A stretch of 37,583 nt of DNA from Clostridia bacterium (GCA_017443405.1 JAFRXS010000152.1:1-37583), one strand, 5' to 3'. Counted from the stretch's first letter, positions 1 through 7,696 are shown. Translations and numbers: made by a program. The notes: generated by a model from the letters alone, not told the origin.

Positions 1-420
<420 letters not shown>

Positions 421-425
421 CGGCT

Positions 426-454
426 ATAATAGCACAATAATCCTACCAAGTCAA
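426..454 (-). promoter_or_regulatory. Sigma-A promoter for metY
   Basis: On the minus strand TTGACT (454-449) and TATTAT (431-426) are separated by exactly 17 nt, predicting transcription from about 419 toward metY. The -35 hexamer lies inside an operator-like sequence at 438-461. Confidence 0.7.
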
Positions 455-461
455 TAGGTAA
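438..461 (-). promoter_or_regulatory. Operator-like imperfect palindrome over the metY -35
   Basis: The minus strand reads TTACCTATTGACT (461-449) followed by TGGTAGGATTA. It has CCTA/TAGG half-sites 9 nt apart. The same 13-mer recurs at 559-571 on the plus strand over the -35 of the divergent gene. A shared regulator of both promoters is inferred. An Rrf2/CymR-type sulfur regulator would suit the metY context, but I cannot assign it. Confidence 0.35.
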
Positions 462-558
462 TTTGAAAAAATTTTTCGACGCCGATATCCCGCGTGATCT
501 ACCCTCTGTATTCCGTTTTCTTCGGGCTATTATTTACGATCGATAAGGGACCGAATAT

Positions 559-594
559 TTACCTATTGACTGAGTGGGTATTTGATGATAAACT
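559..594 (+). promoter_or_regulatory. Promoter for the GNAT gene with second copy of the operator-like motif
   Basis: TTGACT at 566-571 and TAAACT at 589-594 are 17 nt apart, giving a start near 601 and a leader of about 25 nt for the gene at 627. TTACCTATTGACT at 559-571 is identical to the 13-mer over the metY -35 and is followed by the related sequence GAGTGGGTATT. Confidence 0.55.
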
Positions 595-626
595 TTATAC
601 GATCGTCTTGAGGTGATATAATAGAT

Positions 627-1076
627 ATGGAACGATACGTAATCTCCGAAACGAAAGATTTTTTTGCGCTCTCCACCCTTTTTGCCGAAAGCGGGATGGG
701 TGTTAAAATAGAAGAAAGAATGCCCGCCCGGATAATCAAAATGTGGCGGATGGACGATCCGCGGACGGGCATGCTCATGGCAGCGTCGACTCTTGAGGTG
801 CGCGACGGGGTCTATTCGCTCGGTGACATTGCCGTCAGAAGCGATCTGCACCGGATGGGCTACGGCAGGATAATGCAGCGCGTAGTGTTTGAGGAAGCAA
901 AAAAAAGAGGGATAAAAGAGCTTTGGGCGTGCGCGAAAGAACCCGATTATTACCTGAAATGCGGCTGGAAGAAAATGGAGTGGGACGCCTCCCCGAACAT
1001 AGCGGTCTACTGCACGGAATGCAGCAAACGCGGGACCGTCTGCCACCCGGAAATAATGAAATACACTTTGGAATAG
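627..1076 (+). CDS. GNAT family N-acetyltransferase
   Basis: This 149-residue protein has the GNAT layout. Its acetyl-CoA-binding motif is visible as DIAVRSDLHRMGYGRIM at about residues 67-83, matching the family pattern of a hydrophobic beta-strand followed by R/Q-x-x-G-x-G/A. A central strand and the C-terminal YYLKCGWKKME segment resemble the usual GNAT Y-x-x-x-G-F/W region. The protein transfers an acetyl group from acetyl-CoA to an unidentified amine in the cytoplasm. GAGGTGA at 610-616 precedes the ATG by about 10 nt. It is followed after 4 nt by the alpha/beta hydrolase gene, so the two are probably co-transcribed from the promoter at 566-594. Three of its four Cys lie in the last 40 residues, which is slightly unusual. 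The substrate cannot be predicted. Confidence 0.85.
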   Translation: MERYVISETKDFFALSTLFAESGMGVKIEERMPARIIKMWRMDDPRTGMLMAASTLEVRDGVYSLGDIAVRSDLHRMGYGRIMQRVVFEEAKKRGIKELWACAKEPDYYLKCGWKKMEWDASPNIAVYCTECSKRGTVCHPEIMKYTLE

Positions 1077-1080
1077 TATC

Positions 1081-1974
1081 ATGAAAGCCGATTTGCTGTT
1101 TACGGAATTTGCTACCGACGAGACCGGGTCCTCGCCCGAGGTCTTTGAACTGAATATCATAAGCGGAGGCTGCAGACTTTACGGTTACCTTCTCTCCCCC
1201 GACAAAAGGCTCCCGGGGCCGTTCCCCGCTGTTATCACGTCGCACAGATTCCCCGGATACACCACGAACAATGACCTTGAACTTGCGCTGATGAGGACCG
1301 GCTGCGTGGTGATACATATGAACCACAGAGGCGCCTGGGGCAGCGAAGGCAACTATCTTTTCACAAATCTTAAGGACGATCTTGTCGCTATCGCGAAGTG
1401 GGCTCACAACCCCGCGGTCACGGAGAAATACGGCATAGATCCCGAGAACGTTTTTCTCGCCGGACACAGTATGGGCGGGCAGACGGTGCTCAACGCGGCA
1501 AAAGAGCTGCCCTTCCTGCGCGGAGCGGCCGCCATGGCCGCTTATGACGTTGCCGCAGCGTTGCAAAACGGACTTGAGAAAGAACTGTTTACCATGATCG
1601 AGACCGAGGGGCAATGCCTGAAGATGAGCTCCGCAGGAGACGTGTTTGAGAACGCGGTAAATAACAGGAATGAGCTGTGCGTCCTTAACGGTTACGAGCG
1701 GCTTGTCGGTCACAGCATCCTGCTGGTTGAAGCCGCGCTTGACACGGTGGCTCCTGCCGGTATAATGATGAGACCGCTTGCGGATAATCTGAAAAAGCTG
1801 TCCGCCGACGTCGTATACAAGAAGATCGACAGCGGCCACAGCTTTGCGGGGCAGAGGATGAAACTCGCAAAGACCGTTGCCGAATGGATAGAAAAAACCG
1901 TCGCACAGAACAACGTCGGGATGATCGGTCGGGCTCTATCGCGAAATACGAACAGAAACGGTACAAGAGAATGA
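1081..1974 (+). CDS. Alpha/beta hydrolase
   Basis: The 297-residue protein has a full alpha/beta-hydrolase catalytic set: nucleophile elbow GHSMGG with Ser130, an acidic residue at Asp221 (AALDTVAP) and His253 (SGHSF). An oxyanion-type SHRFPG segment lies at 54-59 and an NHRGAWGSEGN loop at 81-91. No signal peptide is visible, so it should be cytoplasmic. The fold is shared by esterases, peptidases and dienelactone-hydrolase-like enzymes, and I cannot choose a substrate. It starts 4 nt after the GNAT stop, and its own stop overlaps the ATG of the next small gene (ATGA at 1971-1974), suggesting translational coupling. The C-terminal 25 residues are basic and polar and look like a run-out beyond the fold. 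Confidence 0.85.
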   Translation: MKADLLFTEFATDETGSSPEVFELNIISGGCRLYGYLLSPDKRLPGPFPAVITSHRFPGYTTNNDLELALMRTGCVVIHMNHRGAWGSEGNYLFTNLKDDLVAIAKWAHNPAVTEKYGIDPENVFLAGHSMGGQTVLNAAKELPFLRGAAAMAAYDVAAALQNGLEKELFTMIETEGQCLKMSSAGDVFENAVNNRNELCVLNGYERLVGHSILLVEAALDTVAPAGIMMRPLADNLKKLSADVVYKKIDSGHSFAGQRMKLAKTVAEWIEKTVAQNNVGMIGRALSRNTNRNGTRE

Positions 1975-2225
1975 AGAATAAAAAGAAAAGAGCCGTTCCG
2001 GCAGTCATCTTATCTCTGGCGATCCTGCTCGCGGCCGCCGCGGCAGTGTTTTTCAGCTTTTCTCCGACCGGATACCGTATGAGCGTTCCGGTCAGAGCGT
2101 CCTTTGAGAAGCTGTCGGACAACGTATTCGTCAACCGTGATCACGCGGGGAACAGGGACATTATTTCCGCGCTGACCGAAACAGTCAACGGCGGCGGGGA
2201 TTTCGGTTCCGCGTTCGGCGGCTGA
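1971..2225 (+). CDS. Small single-pass membrane protein, possibly a truncated gene
   Basis: An 84-residue frame starts at an ATG overlapping the hydrolase stop. It begins with a basic MKNKKKR cap and one transmembrane segment (about residues 9-28), followed by a short extracytoplasmic part containing FEKLSDNVFVNRDHAGNRD. It stops abruptly after a Gly-rich GGGDFGSAFGG tail. The extracytoplasmic part reminds me of the N-terminal segment of longer Firmicutes membrane-anchored proteins that continue past an FFG motif, so this may be a 3'-truncated copy. That resemblance is from memory and is not proven. No function is assigned. It would be co-expressed with the two upstream genes. Confidence 0.5.
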   Translation: MKNKKKRAVPAVILSLAILLAAAAAVFFSFSPTGYRMSVPVRASFEKLSDNVFVNRDHAGNRDIISALTETVNGGGDFGSAFGG

Positions 2226-2288
2226 GAGTTCCCGGACTTACGCCCGCGTTTTCACTCCGCGAATGTTTTCATTACCGCCACGCGGCTG

Positions 2289-2317
2289 TTGATTTTTCGC
2301 CGATACTGCGGTATAAT
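2289..2317 (+). promoter_or_regulatory. Sigma-A promoter abutting the mnmA start codon
   Basis: TTGATT (2289-2294), a 17-nt spacer and a perfect TATAAT (2312-2317) end only 7 nt before the ATG at 2325. The predicted start site is therefore at 2324-2325, on the start codon itself. Confidence 0.75.
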
Positions 2318-2324
2318 CCTGGAT

Positions 2325-3395
2325 ATGGAAAAGAAAAAAGTCATAGTTGGGATGTCCGGCGGGGTCGACAGCGCGGTCGCGGCGTACCTGCTCAAGGAGC
2401 AGGGCTGCGAGGTCGTCGGCGTAACGCTGCGCACGTGGGAAGCGGACGACGGCTCCGACGGCCGCTGCTGCGACATCGACGACGCGCGGGCTGCGGCCGA
2501 GCGGATCGGGATCAAGTATATACCCGTAAACTGTACCGACGATTTCCGGAGGTACGTAGTCGACCCGTTCACGCGGGATTATCTGAACGGCATAACGCCC
2601 AATCCGTGTATAGGATGCAACAGATACGTCAAGTGGGCGAAGCTGATACTGTACGCCGACATACTCGACGCTCAATACGTCGCGACGGGGCATTACGCCC
2701 GCGTGGAAAGGCTCGCTAACGGACGGTATACGGTCAAAAAGGCACTGCACGCCGAAAAGGATCAGACCTATATGCTGTACCGGCTCAGCCAGGAACAGCT
2801 CGCGCGCACGCTCATGCCGCTCGGTGAGCTTTCCAAGGACGAGGTGCGGCGCATAGCCCGCGAAGCAGGCATCCCGGTCGCGGACAAACCGGATTCTCAG
2901 GACGTCTGCTTTGTCGCGGACGGGAGCTACGCGGATCATATTGCGCGGACCGGAGGAGCGGGCGCGGCGCTCGAGGGGAACTTCGTGGACGTATCCGGCA
3001 ATATACTCGGCAGGCACAAGGGAATAATACACTATACCGTCGGGCAAAGAAAGGGGCTCGGGATAGCTCTCGGCAGCCCCGCCTACGTCAGGGAGATACG
3101 CCCCGAAACGAACGAGGTCGTCCTCTGCGACGACGCCTCGCTTTATACGGATGGGATACTCTGCCGCGACGTGAACTTCATGAGCATAGAAGGGCTCGAA
3201 AAAGACGGGGAACTCCCCTGCTTCGTCAAGATACGCTACCGGCACGAGGGTCAGGACGCGCGTATCGGAATTACGGACGGCGGACTTGTGAAAGTGACGT
3301 TCAAAAAACCCGTCAGGGCGGCGGCGCCCGGACAGTCGGCGGTCTTCTACGGCGAAAACGGCGAGGTCATTGGCGGAGGGATCATCACGAAGTAG
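2325..3395 (+). CDS. mnmA: tRNA-specific 2-thiouridylase MnmA
   Basis: This 356-residue protein matches MnmA over its whole length. MnmA activates tRNA U34 with ATP and inserts sulfur to give 2-thiouridine in the Lys, Glu and Gln tRNAs. The PP-loop SGGVDS is at residues 11-16. The two catalytic cysteines are visible as Cys98 in the NPCIGCNRYVKW segment and Cys195 in SQDVCF. The ATGHYAR segment (120-126) and the VGQRKGLGI block of the central domain are intact. I chose ATG 2325 because MEKKKVIVGM is the family start. A TTG in frame at 2289 would put the promoter -35 inside the gene. There is no Shine-Dalgarno sequence and the promoter abuts the ATG, so the transcript is probably leaderless. 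No neighbouring cysteine desulfurase is present. Confidence 0.95.
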   Translation: MEKKKVIVGMSGGVDSAVAAYLLKEQGCEVVGVTLRTWEADDGSDGRCCDIDDARAAAERIGIKYIPVNCTDDFRRYVVDPFTRDYLNGITPNPCIGCNRYVKWAKLILYADILDAQYVATGHYARVERLANGRYTVKKALHAEKDQTYMLYRLSQEQLARTLMPLGELSKDEVRRIAREAGIPVADKPDSQDVCFVADGSYADHIARTGGAGAALEGNFVDVSGNILGRHKGIIHYTVGQRKGLGIALGSPAYVREIRPETNEVVLCDDASLYTDGILCRDVNFMSIEGLEKDGELPCFVKIRYRHEGQDARIGITDGGLVKVTFKKPVRAAAPGQSAVFYGENGEVIGGGIITK

Positions 3396-3652
3396 CTTTG
3401 CGCTTTGCGTTTTCGTTTTGCGGTTGCAGGAATCAAACGCTTCAGGACTTCAGTCCGACATCGCCCCGGGAAACGGCATGACCGTGTTTTCCGGTCGTTA
3501 GATCCCCGGAAGCGAAGCTGATCATCGACGGCGTACCGATTACCAAAGGCCCAACACGCAAAACCGAATTACAGGCGACATACAGATAACGCCGGGAGCT
3601 TTCAAGGACAGAAGCTCCCGGCGGATCGTATTATTCTGTGTCTTATCCGACC
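3396..3652. other. Convergent intergenic region
   Basis: This gap lies between the convergent mnmA and SGNH hydrolase genes. It begins with a low-complexity TTTGCG/TTTTCG stretch. A short open stretch at about 3500-3588 on the plus strand could encode PEAKLIIDGVPITKGP and then stops; it has no start codon or ribosome site and may be a gene remnant. It ends with the hairpin at 3591-3622. I see no intact gene. Confidence 0.4.
3591..3622. terminator. Perfect 11-bp hairpin downstream of the SGNH gene
   Basis: GCCGGGAGCTT (3591-3601) and its exact complement AAGCTCCCGGC (3612-3622) flank a 10-nt loop. It sits 31 nt beyond the stop of the minus-strand SGNH gene. No clear T-run follows on either strand, so an intrinsic terminator is only probable; it may instead stabilise a 3' end. 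Confidence 0.45.
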
Positions 3653-4474
3653 TTACCCGAACATCCTCGCTATGAAGTCGGCGACCATTCTGAAGAACTG
3701 GATGATATAGGAGACGAAGGGTATCTCGTCGATGCCGATGGTGTTCTGCTGCGCGCCGGTGCTTGTCGTAAATCCGATCGTGTTGTGATACTCGACTATC
3801 GCCTGAGCTATCAGCCTGTGACCGACGGCGTTGGGATGTATCGTATCGACCGCTATAAAGGCGGCGTTGTTGCCGATGACGGACTCGATGTCGACAAGCT
3901 CGAACGCGCCCGGATTATCGGCAAGATAACCGGTTATGACGCGGTTGACCCTCTTGACTCCCTCGCCGTAAAAATCCTTAAGCGCGTCTGTGCGGGGATT
4001 GTAGAGCGTCTGGACAACGAGCAGAACGTCGGGATTGAGCGACTTAATACGTGCGATTATATCGGCGAAATTATTTTTGAGGTTCGCCTCGATATTGTCG
4101 AGGTGATGATAGTCGCCATTGTTGTAGTCGCTGAGAAGCACGGGCAGGTTCTGCTGCAGATAGTCGTTGCCGCCTATGGACATAAGGATGATATCCGCGT
4201 CCGCGACGGCGGAAGCGACGTCATCCCTGAAGAGCTTGGCGAGAAGGTCCTGCGAACGGTCGCCGTTCTTCGCGAAATTGGCATAGGAATAACCGATGGA
4301 ATCGGCGACTATCCTGGCGTAGCACGCTTTGTTCGCGTTATAAACGCCCGTACCGGCCGCTATGGAATCTCCGAGCGCGACAAGCGAGCCCTCCGACGCC
4401 GATACAGCGGGAACGAGCGCGGCGAGCATGACCGCGGCGAGCATCAAAGCGATGATTTTTACGGTTTTTTTCAT
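3653..4474 (-). CDS. Secreted SGNH/GDSL hydrolase
   Basis: The 273-residue protein has a classic signal peptide (MKKTVKI, hydrophobic core, cleavage near VSASEG at 25-28). An SGNH fold follows: block I GDSIAAG with Ser37, a KNGD turn at 69-72 for block II, block III IGGNDY with Asn103, and block V DTIHP with Asp210 and His213. These enzymes hydrolyse esters of carbohydrates, lipids or peptidoglycan outside the membrane; the substrate is unknown. A hydrophobic C-terminal helix (about 250-273) may tether it to the membrane. I prefer ATG 4474 over the in-frame GTG at 4483, because GGAAGTGG sits 5 nt upstream of the ATG and overlaps the GTG. It has its own promoter at 4508-4536. Confidence 0.9.
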   Translation of the reverse strand: MKKTVKIIALMLAAVMLAALVPAVSASEGSLVALGDSIAAGTGVYNANKACYARIVADSIGYSYANFAKNGDRSQDLLAKLFRDDVASAVADADIILMSIGGNDYLQQNLPVLLSDYNNGDYHHLDNIEANLKNNFADIIARIKSLNPDVLLVVQTLYNPRTDALKDFYGEGVKRVNRVITGYLADNPGAFELVDIESVIGNNAAFIAVDTIHPNAVGHRLIAQAIVEYHNTIGFTTSTGAQQNTIGIDEIPFVSYIIQFFRMVADFIARMFG

Positions 4475-4507
4475 AAAGACCACTTCCGATAAAAAATTAC
4501 TGTCTGT

Positions 4508-4536
4508 ATTATAAGCGCAAAACGGAAAAAATGCAA
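4508..4536 (-). promoter_or_regulatory. Sigma-A promoter for the SGNH hydrolase
   Basis: On the minus strand TTGCAT (4536-4531) and a perfect TATAAT (4513-4508) are 17 nt apart, predicting a start near 4501 and a leader of about 27 nt. Confidence 0.75.
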
Positions 4537-4552
4537 TAGCGTATTTGGTCCG

Positions 4553-5080
4553 TCACGCCCACGGGTCGTCGGATTTCGGCTTACGGATGCCCGCCATCAT
4601 GCCCTTGTAGGAGTCGGAGGAAATGAACCACTCGCCGGTTGAGCCTTTTTTCCTCAACATCAACGGGCGGGGAGAATCTGCTCCCGCGTTCACCGCGAAA
4701 AGCTTGAAATACCCGCTTTCGGGGCGGCAGTACGGGTCGTCGCGAAGCGTAACGGCGCAGCTCGACGGGCGGTAGTCGTTTTCCACGGACGCGCCCTCGA
4801 AATAAGCGCGCATAACGTAGGGATACTGACGCAGCTGCCCCTTTATGAATTCGCGATCGAAAGGACCGGGCGACGCGGGCCCCATGACGTAATCGAGCAT
4901 CGAGAACCCCGTTTCGAAATCGTTTTCGAAGACCGCGAGAGCGCAGATTGCCGCGGCGGCGGCCTGATAGGGGTCGGTAAGGTCGAACGCGCGAAGATCG
5001 TCCGGGCTTTGCGGCATGGCGGACGCGGCTACCGTTTTTACGGCGTCGGCTGCGGACGTAAGTACGGTTATATCACTCAT
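4553..5080 (-). CDS. DUF6935-like protein of unknown function
   Basis: A 175-residue soluble protein with no signal peptide or membrane segment. It contains an Ala-rich helix (YQAAAAAICALAVF, about 38-51), a YVMGPASPGPFDREFIKGQ segment, and a C-terminal block GADSPRPLMLRKKGSTGEW followed by GIRKPKSDDPWA. I recognise that C-terminus and the YFEGASVENDYRPS segment as those of the DUF6935 family, common in gut Firmicutes and without a known function. The assignment is from memory. AGGAGGG lies 4 nt before the ATG, a strong site. It has its own promoter at 5113-5142, divergent from the NfeD/SPFH genes. The stop is 78 nt before the SGNH gene with no terminator visible, so some read-through is likely. 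Confidence 0.75.
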   Translation of the reverse strand: MSDITVLTSAADAVKTVAASAMPQSPDDLRAFDLTDPYQAAAAAICALAVFENDFETGFSMLDYVMGPASPGPFDREFIKGQLRQYPYVMRAYFEGASVENDYRPSSCAVTLRDDPYCRPESGYFKLFAVNAGADSPRPLMLRKKGSTGEWFISSDSYKGMMAGIRKPKSDDPWA

Positions 5081-5112
5081 GATTCCCTCCTGGTTTATAT
5101 CTTCATACGCAA

Positions 5113-5142
5113 ATTATAGCACCGATATCCGCGGGCTGTCAA
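5113..5142 (-). promoter_or_regulatory. Sigma-A promoter for the DUF6935-like gene
   Basis: On the minus strand TTGACA (5142-5137) and TATAAT (5118-5113), both perfect consensus hexamers, are 18 nt apart and predict a start near 5106. Confidence 0.8.
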
Positions 5143-5190
5143 GCGCGGAGACAGCGCCCGGAAGCGGAGCAAAAATATTCGCGGGAAATA

Positions 5191-5219
5191 TTGACCGGAA
5201 ACGCAAAATATGGTATAAA
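5191..5219 (+). promoter_or_regulatory. Promoter for the NfeD-SPFH-tsaD operon
   Basis: TTGACC (5191-5196) and TATAAA (5214-5219) are 17 nt apart, and a TGG just before the -10 gives an extended -10. The start site near 5226 would leave a leader of only about 15 nt that contains the GGAGGTGG ribosome site (5227-5234). Confidence 0.7.
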
Positions 5220-5240
5220 ATTACTCGGAGGTGGTTACTT

Positions 5241-5678
5241 ATGGCAGCAACTATGGCAGCAACGATCACATGGGTATGCGTCTTTGTTCTGGCGCTTGTC
5301 ATCGAAGCCATCAGCGTTCAGCTCGTGTCGGTCTGGTTCGCTCTCGGAGCGCTCGCGGCTTTTGTCCTCTCCTTCTTTGCCCCGGACAATTATACGCTGC
5401 AGATAATAGTGTTCCTCGGCGTTTCGATCGTAACGCTTCTGGTCACAAGGCCGCTTATCCGCAAAAAGCTGAAGCCGAAGATCCAGCGCACCAACGCTGA
5501 CAAGATCGTCGGAATGACGGCGATAGTCGTCGACGAGATCGTCAACGAAGAAGGCAGAGGCACCGTAAAGGTCGAGGGCGTCGTGTGGAACGCGAGAAAC
5601 GAGACAAACGCGGTCTGCGCGCCCGGCGAAATGGTCACGGTGGCCGGAATCGACGGAAACAAACTCATCGTAAGATAA
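5241..5678 (+). CDS. NfeD-like membrane protein (short form)
   Basis: The 145-residue protein has two to three hydrophobic segments (about residues 8-29, 32-47 and 52-69), a basic LIRKKLKPK linker and a C-terminal OB-fold-like domain (about 88-145). The latter contains the GMTAIVVDEIVNEEGRGTVK and VVWNARNET segments typical of NfeD C-terminal domains. Short NfeD proteins lack the ClpP-like protease domain and work with SPFH proteins in membrane microdomains; that role is known from the family and not shown here. ATG 5241 is chosen because it follows GGAGGTGG by 6 nt; longer in-frame extensions would cross the promoter. It is followed after 19 nt by the SPFH gene, the classic partner arrangement. 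Confidence 0.88.
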   Translation: MAATMAATITWVCVFVLALVIEAISVQLVSVWFALGALAAFVLSFFAPDNYTLQIIVFLGVSIVTLLVTRPLIRKKLKPKIQRTNADKIVGMTAIVVDEIVNEEGRGTVKVEGVVWNARNETNAVCAPGEMVTVAGIDGNKLIVR

Positions 5679-5697
5679 AAGAAACGGAGGCAGAATC

Positions 5698-6624
5698 ATG
5701 GGTCCCATCATCTACATCATAGCGGCAGTAATCGTGATCATTCTCGGCGTCGTGATCGCCAATATCAAGATAGTCCCGCAGTCGAAGGCATACGTCGTGG
5801 AGCGTCTCGGCGCGTACTACGCGACGTGGGAGACGGGCCTTCACATCAAGGTCCCGTTCATCGAGCGCATAGCCAAGATCGTTTCCCTCAAGGAAAAGGT
5901 CTGCGACTTCCCGCCCCAGCCGGTCATCACGAAGGACAACGTCACCATGCAGGTAGACACCGTCGTCTATTTCCTGATAACCGACCCGAAGCTCTACACC
6001 TACGGCGTTGAAAATCCCATGTCGGCGATCGAGAACCTCTCAGCCACCACGCTGAGGAACATCATCGGCGACCTCGACCTCGACCACACCCTCACGTCGA
6101 GAGACACGATCAACGCGCGTATCCGCGTCATCCTTGACGAAGCTACCGACCCGTGGGGCATCAAGGTCACCAGGGTCGAGCTCAAGAACATCCTGCCTCC
6201 GAGGGAGATCCAGGACTCCATGGAGAAGCAGATGAAGGCGGAGCGCGAGCGCCGCGAGGCTGTCACCAGGGCGGAAGGCGAAAAGGCGTCCGCCGTCCTC
6301 GTCGCCGAAGGTAAGAAGGACGCGCTCGTCCTCAACGCCGAGGCTGAGAAAGAAGCCGCCATACTGCACGCCGAAGCGGTGAAGGAAGCTAAGATCCGCG
6401 AAGCGGAAGGCGCCGCCGAGGCGATACTCCGCATCCAGGAAGCGACCGCGAAGGGTATCCGGATGATAAACGAAGCCGATCCCGGTCAGAACTACCTCAC
6501 CCTGCGCTCTCTCGAGAGCATGGAGAAGGTCGCCGACGGCAAGGCTACGAAGATCATCATCCCCAGCCAGCTTCAGAGCATCGCCGGGCTTGCGGAAGGC
6601 ATCAAGGCAGTCATAGAAGAATAA
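5698..6624 (+). CDS. SPFH/stomatin-like protein (QmcA type)
   Basis: A 308-residue protein with an N-terminal membrane anchor (about residues 4-22). An SPFH/band-7 domain follows (about 24-190), with the signatures IVPQSKAYVVERLGAY, VPFIERI and NILPPREIQDSMEKQMKAERERR. Next comes a long Ala/Glu/Lys-rich coiled coil (about 175-250) and a short C-terminal oligomerisation tail. Such proteins form large ring assemblies that organise membrane microdomains and modulate proteases. The neighbouring NfeD gene is the usual partner. GGAGG lies about 8 nt before the ATG. tsaD begins 4 nt after its stop, so all three genes share an mRNA. Length and motifs are complete. Confidence 0.93.
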   Translation: MGPIIYIIAAVIVIILGVVIANIKIVPQSKAYVVERLGAYYATWETGLHIKVPFIERIAKIVSLKEKVCDFPPQPVITKDNVTMQVDTVVYFLITDPKLYTYGVENPMSAIENLSATTLRNIIGDLDLDHTLTSRDTINARIRVILDEATDPWGIKVTRVELKNILPPREIQDSMEKQMKAERERREAVTRAEGEKASAVLVAEGKKDALVLNAEAEKEAAILHAEAVKEAKIREAEGAAEAILRIQEATAKGIRMINEADPGQNYLTLRSLESMEKVADGKATKIIIPSQLQSIAGLAEGIKAVIEE

Positions 6625-6628
6625 GCGT

Positions 6629-7651
6629 TTGAAGATATTAGCAATCGAAACATCCTGTGACGATACCGCGGCGGCGGTCGTGGAGGACGGAAGAAAAGTC
6701 CTGTCCGCCGTCGTGGCGTCGCAGATACAGGAGCATATAAAATTCGGAGGCGTCGTGCCTGAGATCGCATCCAGGCAGCACACCGAAAACATAGCCGACG
6801 TCGTCGCGGTCGCCATGCGCACCGCGGCTCTTGATTATGACATGCTCGACGCAGTAGCGGTCACGGCGGCACCGGGGCTGATAGGCGCGCTTCTCGTGGG
6901 CGTCAGCTTCGCGAAAGGGCTCGCCTACTCTTCGGGGCTCCCGATAGTGCCGGTCCACCATTTAAGGGGACACATAGCGTCCAACTACATCTGCCATCCG
7001 GACCTTGAGCCGCCGTTCACCGCTCTTGTCGTATCGGGCGGTCACAGCCATCTTATCAGGGTGAACGGCTATACCGACTTCACCGTCCTCGGCAGGACTC
7101 GCGACGACGCCGCGGGTGAAGCGCTCGACAAGGCGGCAAGAGCCATGGGGCTTGACTATCCCGGCGGCGCGAATCTCGACAAGGCGGCGAAGGACGGCAA
7201 CGACCGCGCCTATGAGTTCCCGCACCCGAGAGTCGACGGTTCCCCGTTGGATTTCAGCTTTTCGGGACTGAAAACGCAGGTCCTCAACACGATAAACTCG
7301 GCCAATCAGCGCGGCGAAACGGTATCCGTGCCGGATCTCGGCGCGTCGTATATCAAGGCGGTGGTAGACTGCCTTATCAAAAGAGCGGAGCTCGCTCTCG
7401 ACATGACCGGCGACGGCAAATTCGTCATAGCGGGCGGAGTTTCCGCCAACTCGGTCCTTCGCCGCAGAGCGGCAGGGATGTGCGAAAAAAGGAAGATAAA
7501 ACTGTTTATGCCCGAGCTGAGGTTTTGCGGCGACAACGCCGCGATGATCGGCGCGCAGGGCTTTTATGAGTTTACCTCCGGGCACACAGCCTCGCTGAGG
7601 CTGAACGCGAAAGCCACGATGGAGATCGACGCGGCTTTCCCCGCCGAATGA
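6629..7651 (+). CDS. tsaD: tRNA threonylcarbamoyladenosine (t6A37) biosynthesis protein TsaD
   Basis: The 340-residue protein starts at a TTG and reads MKILAIETSCDDT, the family N-terminus. TsaD transfers the threonylcarbamoyl group made by Sua5/TsaC to A37 of ANN-decoding tRNAs, acting with TsaB and TsaE. The metal site is visible as His111 and His115 in VHHLRGH and the Asp of FCGDNAAMIG near the C-terminus. SGGHSHL (136-142), DDAAGEALDKAAR (159-171), SGLKT and GGVSANSVLRR are also intact. The TTG start lies 4 nt beyond the SPFH stop and only a weak AGAAGAA precedes it, so translation probably depends on coupling to the upstream gene. The Sua5 partner is encoded in this window at 13681-15276, fused to CoaE. 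tsaB and tsaE are not here. Confidence 0.95.
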   Translation: MKILAIETSCDDTAAAVVEDGRKVLSAVVASQIQEHIKFGGVVPEIASRQHTENIADVVAVAMRTAALDYDMLDAVAVTAAPGLIGALLVGVSFAKGLAYSSGLPIVPVHHLRGHIASNYICHPDLEPPFTALVVSGGHSHLIRVNGYTDFTVLGRTRDDAAGEALDKAARAMGLDYPGGANLDKAAKDGNDRAYEFPHPRVDGSPLDFSFSGLKTQVLNTINSANQRGETVSVPDLGASYIKAVVDCLIKRAELALDMTGDGKFVIAGGVSANSVLRRRAAGMCEKRKIKLFMPELRFCGDNAAMIGAQGFYEFTSGHTASLRLNAKATMEIDAAFPAE

Positions 7652-7696
7652 GTTTTGTTTTTTCGGGCGAAAAACATAGGGTAAGGAGACTGTATC

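Noticed and set aside
2238-3245. A long minus-strand frame opposite mnmA
   Set aside because: A composition shadow; mnmA on the plus strand is complete.
3591-3622. Hairpin as a certain intrinsic terminator
   Set aside because: The stem is perfect but there is no following T-run on either strand, so it is reported with low confidence only.
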